Of a stretch of DNA of 64,000 nt, positions 50,345 through 59,647 are shown one piece after another. Source of the DNA: Polytrichum commune (taxonomy: Eukaryota > Streptophyta > Polytrichopsida > Polytrichales > Polytrichaceae). Positions within the stretch are counted from its first letter, which is position 1. Each line of letters opens with the position of its first letter. The stretch is from contig OX485804.1 in the NCBI GenBank assembly GCA_950295325.1, positions 4,588,001 through 4,652,000 of the forward strand, given 5' to 3'. The notes under the pieces are model-generated. The model did no database searches. It saw only the letters and a list, made by a program, of their open reading frames with translations, and was not told the DNA's origin. The translations under genes were made by a program, and so were the position numbers.

Positions 50345-50960
50345 ACGCTTAGAACTCATAAGCAAACAAGTGGAATTAAGGGAAATGACATGGCCGATTC
50401 ACTAGCAAATGACAACACCTCAAAAGGCACCATAACACCCATACCACGCATAGAGATTCGGATGTAAAGGCCTAAAAATTGCAAGCCACAATGCCGTTGC
50501 CCACCAAGTCACCAACCTACTAAAATCAAATGTATACACTAGACACCTCACACTCATTGATGTTATTAACCAACATGGCAATCACCAAGACAACACCATC
50601 TCGCCATGGATACTAAGTTGCACACACTGCACTAAATGATGTGAATGCCTCGCAAAACTAAGAGTGTATATTGTTTACATACAAGGCATTGCATATGAAC
50701 AAAATTGTTCATTAATACCTACATTGGACCTAACCATCCAAATCATTGAATTCATCTTTACGCATGATAGATTCCTTGACCAAGCCATACAAACAAAAGA
50801 AGACAAATACAATCCGTTAGTAGACGCAATAAGAGCACAAGGCTAGAATATTAGACCCCTCATAGTTATCACCATAGGAGCAAGGCAAGCCAATCACACA
50901 AGAAGGATAGAACTCCTTGAGAACCTACATATAATAAGTCATAAACATATGGTAGTGCAC
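50345..50960 (+). pseudogene. LINE RNase H and C-terminal fragment
   Basis: A plus-strand piece with GIKGNDMADSLAND (about 50,375), the G-N-x-x-A-D-x-L-A motif of LINE-type RNase H. It is followed by a frame (50,664-50,846) with PTLDLTIQIIEFIFTHDRFL. Stops separate the pieces. No reverse transcriptase precedes it, so this is a tail fragment. Confidence 0.55.
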
Positions 50961-51629
50961 TCAAATTATTATTTTATTTTCATAAACGATCTCAATTGGA
51001 TTCACACAATTTGCATAGAAACATTACATCCATTACAAACATAGTGTTCGTGAAAACGTCACATTCACATGTGATTTTTTACTTCTTCAAAGCTGACTTG
51101 GTTTTCTAGTCTTGTGGAGTGCACTTAAACTTTGAAAAACGTTGTAGTTGGCAAAAGCTGCCTCCAAAGACCAATTCAAGCCGACCTTCCTTGTATCTGG
51201 GAAAACGGTATAAGTGATATTTCTACATGCCTAGTGATATTTTCACGAATACCATGTTTACATATGTCAATCCTTCGTTTAATATACTACATGTTTTTTG
51301 TGATGTACATGTATATGGAACACGAACTAAAGACAAGATGGAAAGTGATTTGGCTTATTTGTGTGTATCTATGTGATGGTGGGTGCCATAGAAGTTGTTT
51401 AAAACCTACCTACTAGGCTAACTTGAAAAGTCACAAAAAGAAAAGCTCGCTATTCTCAAAGATCGATCTACACAATATCCAACCATTTTAGTTATTATTG
51501 GCTTGATAGTCGGAAAACATCCTCTCATGTATCAAGCACATTAAGCTTATTAAGCACGCAATGACTCCTTACTTGGAAGTGTCTACAATTTGTATGGGGC
51601 GGGGGGCAACAAATTCTACTTAGTGCTTC

Positions 51630-51666
<37 letters not shown>

Positions 51667-53785
51667 AGCCTCTTTTGCATGAACTTTGTAGATCGCCACC
51701 AAAAGGTGACAATGCTATGATGATGGAAGGTACTATGTCACACCATGCATGGTGTTTTCATTCATACATACAATGGAACTATCCATCCAAAAGATGCCCA
51801 TCTTCATCCAACTTGTCTTCAATTTTGGAGCGTCTTATGGCATGTCATTGGGCCGTGTTGTAAGTATTATTATGGCAATGTTCAAGAAGACATGTCATAA
51901 CAATTGTGAAGCCTTTGTTGGATTAACTTTGTGCCGTAAAAAATCGATGTTTGCATATGGGTTGCATATTTTGAATTCTACCTTAAATTGTTCTAGGCTC
52001 TTGACCTAAATTTTGTTTGAAATTTGTGAAGAGTTTTGGTAAAGGTTGTCATGTAGGTTGCATAATAAACCTCCCCTTATAAGCCATCCCACCTAGGAGG
52101 ATGATGACTAAGGAGAATTAATCTACTAAATTGGAGGATCAAATAGGCAATCTTCCCATTGCTTAACAATGTTCTAGTGATGTTTTGTTGATCTTGGATG
52201 TATAAACAAGGGCAATGTCAAACACATTGATTACGACATGTTGTAAAGATTCTTAATACACATATTATTGTTGATCCATATTTTCTTTGCATGCATTGGA
52301 TAAAGTTTGACTTGATGTGGACCAAAACTTAAATTATGGCAATATTTCCGGATTTCTCAAAGATCAAATCTGCACAATTTGAATACTAATGAGCATCTTT
52401 ACCACATACTTTGCCACCATCGGGTTGTGATTTCTAGAAATATATTAATCAATTCATAGATCACCAAATTTTATAATCATCTCCTAAGGGCTCGCTAAAG
52501 TGTATTTTATTGTTTTTTTCCTTTTGATAATCACTGTCTCCGACACTTAGTTGTCATACCATAAGGCCACCTCTGGTAACCTTGCATTGAAAATAATCAT
52601 GAAAGTGAAACTTCTATTTTCATATTTATGTGAAGACTTTGACTTCAACTCACAACAACCCCAAAAAAAACTAGGTATGGAAGAGGATTCAAACATACAC
52701 TTTACTTTCCTTGCAGTGAAAGCTAGTTTGTTGCCCTTTAGGTAGTGCATCATGTGACGGCGGGTGTGAACACACTTTAAAGGGGTTGTCAGTCATCCTT
52801 TTGAACACAACCACTAGACATGGAATTATTATGTAGTCACATCATACCAAGTAACTTCAAGCATTGCTCTCCTCCCAAGCAATGGCGTCATCACTTATAA
52901 TACAACTAAGTGGTATCAAATTGAATGTCTTGTTATGAGTTAAGCATCTTTGCAAATGACATGCGTTGCAACCAACCACGAATTTGTTGTTCTAATTTGA
53001 AGCCCTCTTTAACCTCTATCCTCAAAGCATCGCTGTAGACTTCCAAGTGTGAAATTATGATTTATGTAATATTCATATTGAAATCATATCTACTCATGGA
53101 GAATGAGACCATGCTACAACATACCTATCATTCTTACATAAATGTATGGTAGAATGATATCACAATCTAACATCTAATTATCCAAGTGAAATAAAAATGT
53201 AATCAACACAAGAACAATAGATAACATACAATGTTATTTCAAATCTTCATCTACATGATAATTTTTCTTCATGATATTTAGGGTTGACTGAAGAAGTCGG
53301 GAATTAGCAATAGCCTATTATAGGGGCACTAAACTCATTGTTGGTAACATATTTCCAATCAAACTATAAACTATGTTGATATTTTAGTTCAAGGCAATAT
53401 CCTAGTTGAAATATGAATCGGTTTTCTTTGTGATGTATAATAGTGAGTAAGGCCACAAAAAAAACTTTCATGCACCCATACTATATAGCACAATAGCCAA
53501 ATATAGGAGGAATAAGAAAGTGGTGTTGTCAACACCAATTTGATGCAACGTAAATGGAAACCAAAGATTTTTGCAAATGGAATCCAATAAGACTATTCTT
53601 AGCCGTAAATGAGTGGGGGCCCACCTCCATCCATCCCACATAAAATTTTTAAAAAAACTTGACCAATTTAAACTTTAAACTGATGATTTATGGCCGATTT
53701 ATCTCAGATGATTCGGACTACACTAATTTTAGGTATTGCAAGCTAATTTTGGTGTTATATTAACTAAAAAGCTCAACCTCCGGAA
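50961..53785. other. intergenic; (CT)n at 51,637-51,664
   Basis: No gene recognised. A 28-bp CT microsatellite and a G-rich GGGGCGGGGGG at about 51,597 are the only structures seen before the gypsy element. Confidence 0.5.
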
Positions 53786-54217
53786 TGTCACGTGAGGTGA
53801 CATCGGGGGCTAAGTCACGTCAATTTAGGAGTAAATGGACTCCACTAGGAGTCCATGTGTGTTGGGATGAGTAACGGACTCCATTGGGAGTCCTAGTTAG
53901 TTGTGCATCCACTCCATGGATGAACTCCACATTGGATTGGGGTTGTATGGAGAGGAAGGCCTCTTGACTTGCCATTGTTGTCAAGTCAAGTCTTGTGAGT
54001 GTGTTTTGAGAGAGAGAGAGCTTGTTGTTGCTTTCTCATGGCTATGGTGTAATAGATTATGAGTAAAGCCTTTGCATTCTTTCTCCACCACTTGCACTCT
54101 TGGATTCTCCCTTCGTGGAGTGAGAGATAGCTTGACTCTTGTGTGTGAATTTTAGAGTTTCTTAAGCTTTGTAAGGAGACATTTTAGTTTCTTAAGCTTG
54201 GAGAGAGAAACCCTCAT
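53786..54217 (+). repeat. gypsy 5' LTR copy (Y block; lacks X)
   Basis: Identical to 63,226-63,657 except for one base (TCTTGTGAG against TCTTTTGAG). Starts TGTCACGTGAGG. Contains a G-box CACGTG (53,789-53,794), TCACGTCA (53,815-53,822), two short hairpins at 53,835-53,856 and 53,876-53,893, and the presumed start of R at 53,974. Confidence 0.92.
53974..53986 (+). promoter_or_regulatory. predicted R start / self-primer
   Basis: ATTGTTGTCAAGT is the perfect reverse complement of 54,218-54,230. If the RNA begins here, its 5' end can fold onto the site next to U5 and prime minus-strand synthesis, as in Tf1 of fission yeast. The second copy is at 63,414-63,426. The start site is inferred. Confidence 0.65.
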
Positions 54218-54230
54218 ACTTGACAACAAT
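54218..54230 (+). promoter_or_regulatory. primer-binding site, self-priming type
   Basis: ACTTGACAACAAT begins exactly where LTR identity ends. It does not start TGG and does not resemble a usual tRNA 3'-end complement. It pairs over 13 nt with the LTR segment at 53,974-53,986. Confidence 0.7.
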
Positions 54231-55549
54231 TGTTCAAATTTTTCATTTTTGGTTGTATTTCTGAGCCAGAATGGCCCAGTAATGAGAGCAAATGAGTGAT
54301 ACAAGTGTTTGAAAGCTTAGTTTGTCATTTCTTGCAACCTTCAAGAAGATTTTGAGAGAAATCTTCCCATTTTTCTTTTGTTGTCTCTTTGTGTTTTCTT
54401 CAAGTGTTGATGGTTGAATCTTGAGATTCCATTTGGTCTCAAGATTCTCAAGTCACATCATTCTTGCTTGCAATTTGTAAAAGCAAAAGTTTAATTCTTT
54501 TAAAAATCTACAAACAAATACAAACCAAACTTCAAATCCGAATTTTTTTTTTAATAATATTTTTTTGAGCTCCGGAGCTCCACGGACACTCTTGGAGCTC
54601 CTGGAGCTCCTGGAGCTCCAATTCTGCAGCCGGGGCCGGAAAAATCCCGGGCCCCACGGCGGGCGGCGGCAGCCGGGCCCCGCGGCGACGTGGCAGCGGG
54701 CCGGGGGCGGGCGGGCGACAGCCTGGCCGGATGGCGGGCGGCGCCAGCCTGGCCCCCCTCCCCTTTTCAAGGTACCCTTGCCCCCCCTTTGAGTTACTTA
54801 ATTAATTAGTTTAGTTAAGATTAGTTAACTTAATTAGTTAATTAGGTTGGTTCATTAAGTTAGTTAATTAAATTAATTAGCTTAATTAATTAGGTTCTTA
54901 GTTTAAGTTAATTAAGTTAATACATTTAGGCTAATTAAGTTACTTAGCTTAAGTTCATTAAGTTAATTAATTAAGTTAATTTTTTTGTTTTGTTTGTTTT
55001 GTTTTTTTTTAATTTTAAATAAACCGGATTTTTTTTTTTTTTTTTTAAATTTTTTTTTACTTTCACTTTCAAATTTGGCATTTCATTGTCACAAACTTTG
55101 AGGCTCAAATTTGGGGGCATACTAGCTCCGATTGAAGTGAAATTTGAGCCTATTTTGTGTGAAATTTGCCAAGGAATCCAATGGTGTAATTGAATTTTTG
55201 ATTGGAAGTCAAAATCATTGCTGAAATTGTTAATTTCAACGCTGATTTTTGTTTTTGGGAGCAAATTAACTCCGATTGGAGTGAAATTTGAGCCTAATTT
55301 GTGTGAAATCTTCCTAGGAGTCCATTGGTGCACTTAGTTTGTTGATTGGAGTTCATAATCACCTTGGAAATGAGCCTTTTCAACGCTGATTTTTCATTTT
55401 AATTACCAATCTCAAACCTTTGCACAATTTTGGAATTCTGGGGGCATAAACACTTGGCATTTGGCAAGGGATTGCCATTTAGATAGCCCGCAACAGGTGC
55501 AGGTTGCCGTTACCTTGTAGATAGTTGCAGGTACTCAAGTGATTATTTT
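54231..55549 (+). other. gypsy 5' leader with GC block, AT block and duplication
   Basis: About 1.3 kb before the Gag ATG. It holds a strongly GC-rich block (about 54,568-54,770, with GGAGCTCCTGGAGCTCC repeats), then a TTAATTAAGTT-type block (about 54,791-54,980), poly-T tracts, and a 125-bp direct duplication at 55,126-55,250 and 55,270-55,394 (period 144). Apart from a small chance frame it has no coding capacity. Packaging or translation roles are possible but not shown. Confidence 0.75.
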
Positions 55550-56617
55550 ATGGTGCAAACTAGGAGCCGATATTATCGATCTCCATCACCAGATTATTTG
55601 GAAAACGTGCATACCACAAATCTTGAGCCAGAGGTAGATACCAACGAGGCTTTTGAGCCTATTTCGGCGTTGGACACTACTAATAGGCTTCGGATTTGGA
55701 GTGTCGGCACGTTCGACGACATGGAGGACGATCGCCACAATTCAGTGCGTGATCGGTTTTCAGGTCGAGCTGGGGGCATTTCCTTGCCCGATTGGAAACT
55801 CCGGTTTCGTACCTGGATTAAGGAGAAACGCCAAAGGTCTTCCAATTTCAATGATTGGTATGCCTTTGAACTTCTGCCTCAACATTTGGAGTATGAGGCA
55901 CTCCAAACTTACGAACGATGGACAGAGGGTCATCAGCGACAACTTCGGGAGGTGGAGCAGTATTGGGAGGCCCGGGTTGAACTTATTTCAGCCCTTAAAG
56001 ATGGGGCGATTGCCACCTTAGCTCCACCTACCTTAAAGGAGGAGGATCCACTGGAGGAGTCTGAGGACCAAGAACTGGCATTTGGGCCAATGGTGGCTGG
56101 CAGTAGCACGGCTACCCTTTCACGGATGGCACGTGCTACACAGGCAGCATTGACGGCTGTTGGTCCACCACCTCCATTTAATCCCCTTACAAAATTTGTC
56201 GCACATTTGGAAGTGGAGTATGGTGGGTTTCGGCGAGACCAGATGCAGCGCATCCAGGATTTCCGCCGAGAGAAGGATGATACTCCACGGACCATGTATA
56301 CGCGACTCGCGCGATTTGCTGTGGAGTCGGGAGGTGTTTTTGCTGAGAGTCAGCTTGTTAAAATATTTTTGTCTAAGATTGACAAGCGGCTACTTGAGTT
56401 GGCATCACCTCGGATTATCCTCGACTACGAGGGCCGAGCTACGCTTGCACAAGCGTTTGCCGTGGTTGAGAAATGTGATCGGGCTCTTTGCCAACATGAT
56501 GCCACGGATATGGTATCTTGGATGACAGAGAGTCCGAAACCAAGAAGAATTGTCACAGCTACTAGCAGTTTAGCTGAGACTCAACCCGTCAAGGAGCAAA
56601 AGATTTTGCATTGTTAG
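55550..56617 (+). CDS. Gag
   Basis: 355 codons from ATG 55,550 to TAG 56,615. A Gly/Arg-poor acidic N-terminus is followed by a retrotransposon Gag-like helical region (ISLPDWKLRFRTWIKEKRQR, residues about 74-93; LLPQHLEYEALQTYERW) and a second region with a VEYGGFRRDQMQRIQDFR motif (about 222-239). It forms the particle shell. The TAG falls inside the first CCHC zinc knuckle: Cys 355 is the codon before the stop, and GCGEAGHSKNDPNC continues in frame after it. Gag lacks its first knuckle unless the stop is read through. A C-to-T change from CAG would explain the stop. Confidence 0.85.
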   Translation: MVQTRSRYYRSPSPDYLENVHTTNLEPEVDTNEAFEPISALDTTNRLRIWSVGTFDDMEDDRHNSVRDRFSGRAGGISLPDWKLRFRTWIKEKRQRSSNFNDWYAFELLPQHLEYEALQTYERWTEGHQRQLREVEQYWEARVELISALKDGAIATLAPPTLKEEDPLEESEDQELAFGPMVAGSSTATLSRMARATQAALTAVGPPPPFNPLTKFVAHLEVEYGGFRRDQMQRIQDFRREKDDTPRTMYTRLARFAVESGGVFAESQLVKIFLSKIDKRLLELASPRIILDYEGRATLAQAFAVVEKCDRALCQHDATDMVSWMTESPKPRRIVTATSSLAETQPVKEQKILHC

Positions 56618-59131
56618 GGTTGTGGAGAAGCTGGTCATTCGAAGAATGATCCCAATTGTCCTAAGAAGAAGAAAACTCAGCCTTTGGGAAAATTCAAACA
56701 AAAGATGGAACCAGTAAGGGCAGGGGACAATTCTAAGAAGAGACAATTGAAATGTAGCCATTGTGGTGGCACTAATCACGATGTGGATCATTGTTTCCTA
56801 CTTCATCCTGAGATGCGGCCTGCCAGTTATGTCACTGGAAAGTCTCTAAGGGAGCAGAGTCTTGAGGCTAAGGTGGCAGAGCTTGAGCAAAAGCTCAAAT
56901 CTTCTGCATCTTTTGCTCAAATTTCTGAGCCGCATGTCGGTGGTGGCACCTCGGGTTCGGACATGTATATGTTTGGAGCAGCTGGAGAGGTGGTGGCGGC
57001 GGCTTCTACTCGCTCACAAACATTGGCAGATGCGGTGGCTTCCACGAGTGGTGGTAGCAACGAGGTGCTACATCCTCGCCATGCCGGACCAGCTGATCAA
57101 ATTGGTCAAGCACGTTTACCTCTTTCATTTGGATTGGTAGACACCACTGTTGTTGGGGCTAAAAACCCTGTACCTTTGAGAGATGGGGATTCCATCTCGA
57201 AGGATGTTACGCAGGCATTGGCATATAAAATTCTCCATATGCCAATTTTCTCGGGTTCGGAGTTTATGGCTTCGGATTTCAAGCCTGCTGCAGTTTTTCA
57301 TTTAGCTGGGAGAATGTTAGAAGGTAAGGCGGATTTGCCATCCCTTCAAGTATCCCAAGCTGTGGTTGACGTACCTGTGGCTGAGGAGGTGGAGGACTTA
57401 GCCAATTTGCGAGCGAGTCTTGCGGATGCGGCGATCATTGCTTTTGGTAAGCAAACTGATATTCCTCCAGCATCAATTTCAGTAGTGGATACGTCATTTT
57501 CGAATTATGCGTCAGGAGCGGCATATCTTGCAGACATTTCTGCAAGGCCTGCTCGCGAACGGCATAATTTGCAACCTGGAGTTGTACGGCTGATGAACGA
57601 CAAATCTTTGTTTGTCGTTTCACGCACGGATATGCCCACTATCCGTGCTACACCACTGAAAGTTATGATGGATTCCGGTGCTCAACCGGTTATGATTGGC
57701 AAAGGACTCGCTGACAGTCTTGGATTGACGCCAGCAAGCTTGGATCCTTGTCCATTCACTATTGTGACTTCAGTAGGGGGCACTGAACGTGCAACAGGTT
57801 ACACCAAGGCACCTCTACGTTTGATTTTTCATGTGGGGGCAGGGCCTACTTACACTCATTTGTCAATGAAGTGTGTTGTTACTAATGCTACCAACTATGA
57901 TATACTTGTTGGTCAGCAAGCTCTTTACCCACTTGGCTTTGGTTTGGATAATTGGACGGAAGAGGCATGGATTAGACCAGGATGGTCCACTGGAGATGGC
58001 AGGAAGGTATTTATTCCCGTCACATTTGCAGCCACTGCTATGACTATGGTTGCGGAGGCAATGTTTGGTTGCAGCGGTTTAGTTGCAGATTTGCCTTGTG
58101 CTCCAGTTTTATTGGAGGAAACAATGGACTACACTTGTAATGCGGCAGAACAACAATTTTTACCATCTTTTCAAATTCCTGCTCGACATTTCAAGGATCC
58201 AACTCCACCATGGCGAACTCCTAAGGAGTTATCCGACCATTGTCGACACATTGTAGCGGATTTGGAGCTTGGAGAGGCACCCCCAACTTCATCCTCATTT
58301 TCTTTTGCTCAACCCATTCGTTGGCAACCATCACCTGAAGGTATTGTTCTTGTGGAGATCTTTGGAGGCATTGGCACAGGTTTGGCGGCAGTGTTGGAAG
58401 CTGGAATTACAGTTCGGCGATATATTCATGTGGACAATGGGTATGCAGCCAACAGAGCCGTCCGACATCACATCCAACAATTGTTGTTGAGATACCCCGC
58501 ACAATTGTCAGCCTCTGCCATTCATGGATGTTGTGGTCAACTTCCTCAAGATGTCACTATGATTAGTGATGAGGATTTGAGAAGGTTGGGCCACGTGGAT
58601 TTGATTATTGCAGGATGGCCTTGTCAAGGTCATTCGCGGGCAGGAACTGGCCAGGGATTGGATGATCCTAGGTCTAGTTTGTTTGCGGATTTGATGCGAT
58701 TGACGCAATGGTGGTTTACCCACCAATCAACTCCGCCAGGGTACATTTTCGAAAATGTACCATTATTGGGTGATACCCGACACAAAGTGGTGAAGGATGG
58801 TGAGTACATTAACCAAATTCTGGGTACTCCAACATTTCTGGATGCTGCATCTTTGGGATCCTTTGCTCATCGGCCTCGTTGGTTTTGGACCAACTTGGTA
58901 TCACCTCGGGTGCTTTCAGCGGCGTTTGCCCGCATTCCCCGCCTTATGGATCGCAAGGTGGATGACATTTTAGATGATCATCGTGTTTCCTTGGCAGTTA
59001 CCAAGGATGACATCTTGCCATTTGCATTAATTAACAAGATGGGCATTCCGAGAGGTGCACTACCTACTTTTGTGACATATCCACAGTCTTTTGCATTTCG
59101 ATCTCGTGGACCTGGCATGGTTTGGGATTAA
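56618..59131 (+). CDS. zinc knuckles, protease, DNA methyltransferase (motifs I-VIII)
   Basis: Same frame as Gag and open for 837 codons to TAA 59,129; the first ATG is at 56,684. Contains the rest of knuckle 1, a second CCHC knuckle (CSHCGGTNHDVDHC, about 56,756), a short coiled coil (LEAKVAELEQKLK), an aspartic protease with VMMDSGAQPVMIG (Asp at 57,671), and the methyltransferase from about 58,340. Either the product is made by readthrough from Gag, or it is dead in this copy. Protease lies before the methyltransferase, so the captured domain sits between protease and reverse transcriptase. Confidence 0.85.
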   Translation, partial: GCGEAGHSKNDPNCPKKKKTQPLGKFKQKMEPVRAGDNSKKRQLKCSHCGGTNHDVDHCFLLHPEMRPASYVTGKSLREQSLEAKVAELEQKLKSSASFAQISEPHVGGGTSGSDMYMFGAAGEVVAAASTRSQTLADAVASTSGGSNEVLHPRHAGPADQIGQARLPLSFGLVDTTVVGAKNPVPLRDGDSISKDVTQALAYKILHMPIFSGSEFMASDFKPAAVFHLAGRMLEGKADLPSLQVSQAVVDVPVAEEVEDLANLRASLADAAIIAFGKQTDIPPASISVVDTSFSNYASGAAYLADISARPARERHNLQPGVVRLMNDKSLFVVSRTDMPTIRATPLKVMMDSGAQPVMIGKGLADSLGLTPASLDPCPFTIVTSVGGTERATGYTKAPLRLIFHVGAGPTYTHLSMKCVVTNATNYDILVGQQALYPLGFGLDNWTEEAWIRPGWSTGDGRKVFIPVTFAATAMTMVAEAMFGCSGLVADLPCAPVLLEETMDYTCNAAEQQFLPSFQIPARHFKDPTPPWRTPKELSDHCRHIVADLELGEAPPTSSSFSFAQPIRWQPSPEGIVLVEIFGGIGTGLAAVLEAGITVRRYIHVDNGYAANRAVRHHIQQLLLRYPAQLSASAIHGCCGQLPQDVTMISDEDLRRLGHVDLIIAGWPCQGHSRAGTGQGLDDPRSSLFADLMRLTQWWFTHQSTPPGYIFENVPLLGDTRHKVVKDGEYINQILGTPTFLDAASLGSFAHRPRWFWTNLVSPRVLSAAFARIPRLMDRKVDDILDDHRVSLAVTKDDILPFALINKMGIPRGALPTFVTYPQSFAFRSRGPGMVWD

Positions 59132-59290
59132 AAATCCCAAACTTATGAGGAGCCTACGGCAGATGAGCGGGAACGCGCCATGGGTTTTCTTACAGGTACC
59201 ACGGCTGCTCAAGGGCTTCAGGAAGGTCAGAGACGTTTCCTATTGGGGCAAGCTATGGATCTTAATAGCATTGTGTGGATAATTGGAATT
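58340..59290 (+). other. captured C5-cytosine methyltransferase domain (Dnmt3-like)
   Basis: Motifs in normal linear order: I FGGIGTG (58,361), II HVDNGYAANRAV, IV GWPCQGHSRAG with catalytic Cys at 58,622, VI FENV (58,748), VIII HRPRWFWTN (58,868), IX ERERAMGF (about 59,168) and X RRFLLGQAMDL (59,231). The order is not the permuted one of plant DRM enzymes. The IV sequence followed by GLDDPRSSLFADLMRL, and the ends of VIII and X, look most like Dnmt3. An in-frame TAA (59,129) separates VIII from IX. The enzyme would methylate cytosine in DNA; target preference is unknown. Every residue needed for catalysis that I can place is present. Confidence 0.88.
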
Positions 59291-59647
59291 TGTCTTGCTG
59301 CTCAACAACGTATGGATGACCAATTGCTTACTCTGAGGGCAGAGAACAATGGTCAGGGGGCAATGGAGCCGCAATCCAAGGATCACATTGAGGTCAATGA
59401 CACCGAGGGATTATTTTCTTTGAAACTTCATGTTGCGGAAGAGCTTCGAGCCCAACTTGTTTTTTCGGCTTTGGGCCAAGAGTTTGGGAAGTTGGAGGCC
59501 CATAAAATGTTTCCACTTCTATTTCTTGGTGATACTTCATATGTGGGTAGCTATTTAGCTACACAAACTGATTGTGGTGGAGAGGATACGCATTTGGATT
59601 CAAGTGTAGATGATGGGGGCAAAGGTGTTGCCCTCTCCACGGACTAG
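59132..59647 (+). CDS. methyltransferase end (motifs IX-X) and linker
   Basis: In frame with the preceding segment, beginning right after TAA and ending at TAG 59,645. The first roughly 50 codons complete the methyltransferase (DERERAMGFLTGTT, then RRFLLGQAMDLNSIVW). The rest is an acidic linker of unknown role. The frame is conserved across both stops, which suggests that the ancestral protein was continuous. Confidence 0.75.
   Translation, partial: KSQTYEEPTADERERAMGFLTGTTAAQGLQEGQRRFLLGQAMDLNSIVWIIGICLAAQQRMDDQLLTLRAENNGQGAMEPQSKDHIEVNDTEGLFSLKLHVAEELRAQLVFSALGQEFGKLEAHKMFPLLFLGDTSYVGSYLATQTDCGGEDTHLDSSVDDGGKGVALSTD

Noticed and set aside
56684-59131. Treating the methyltransferase segment as a separate host gene
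   Set aside because: It is in the same frame as Gag and Pol, preceded by knuckle and protease and lying between paired LTRs.
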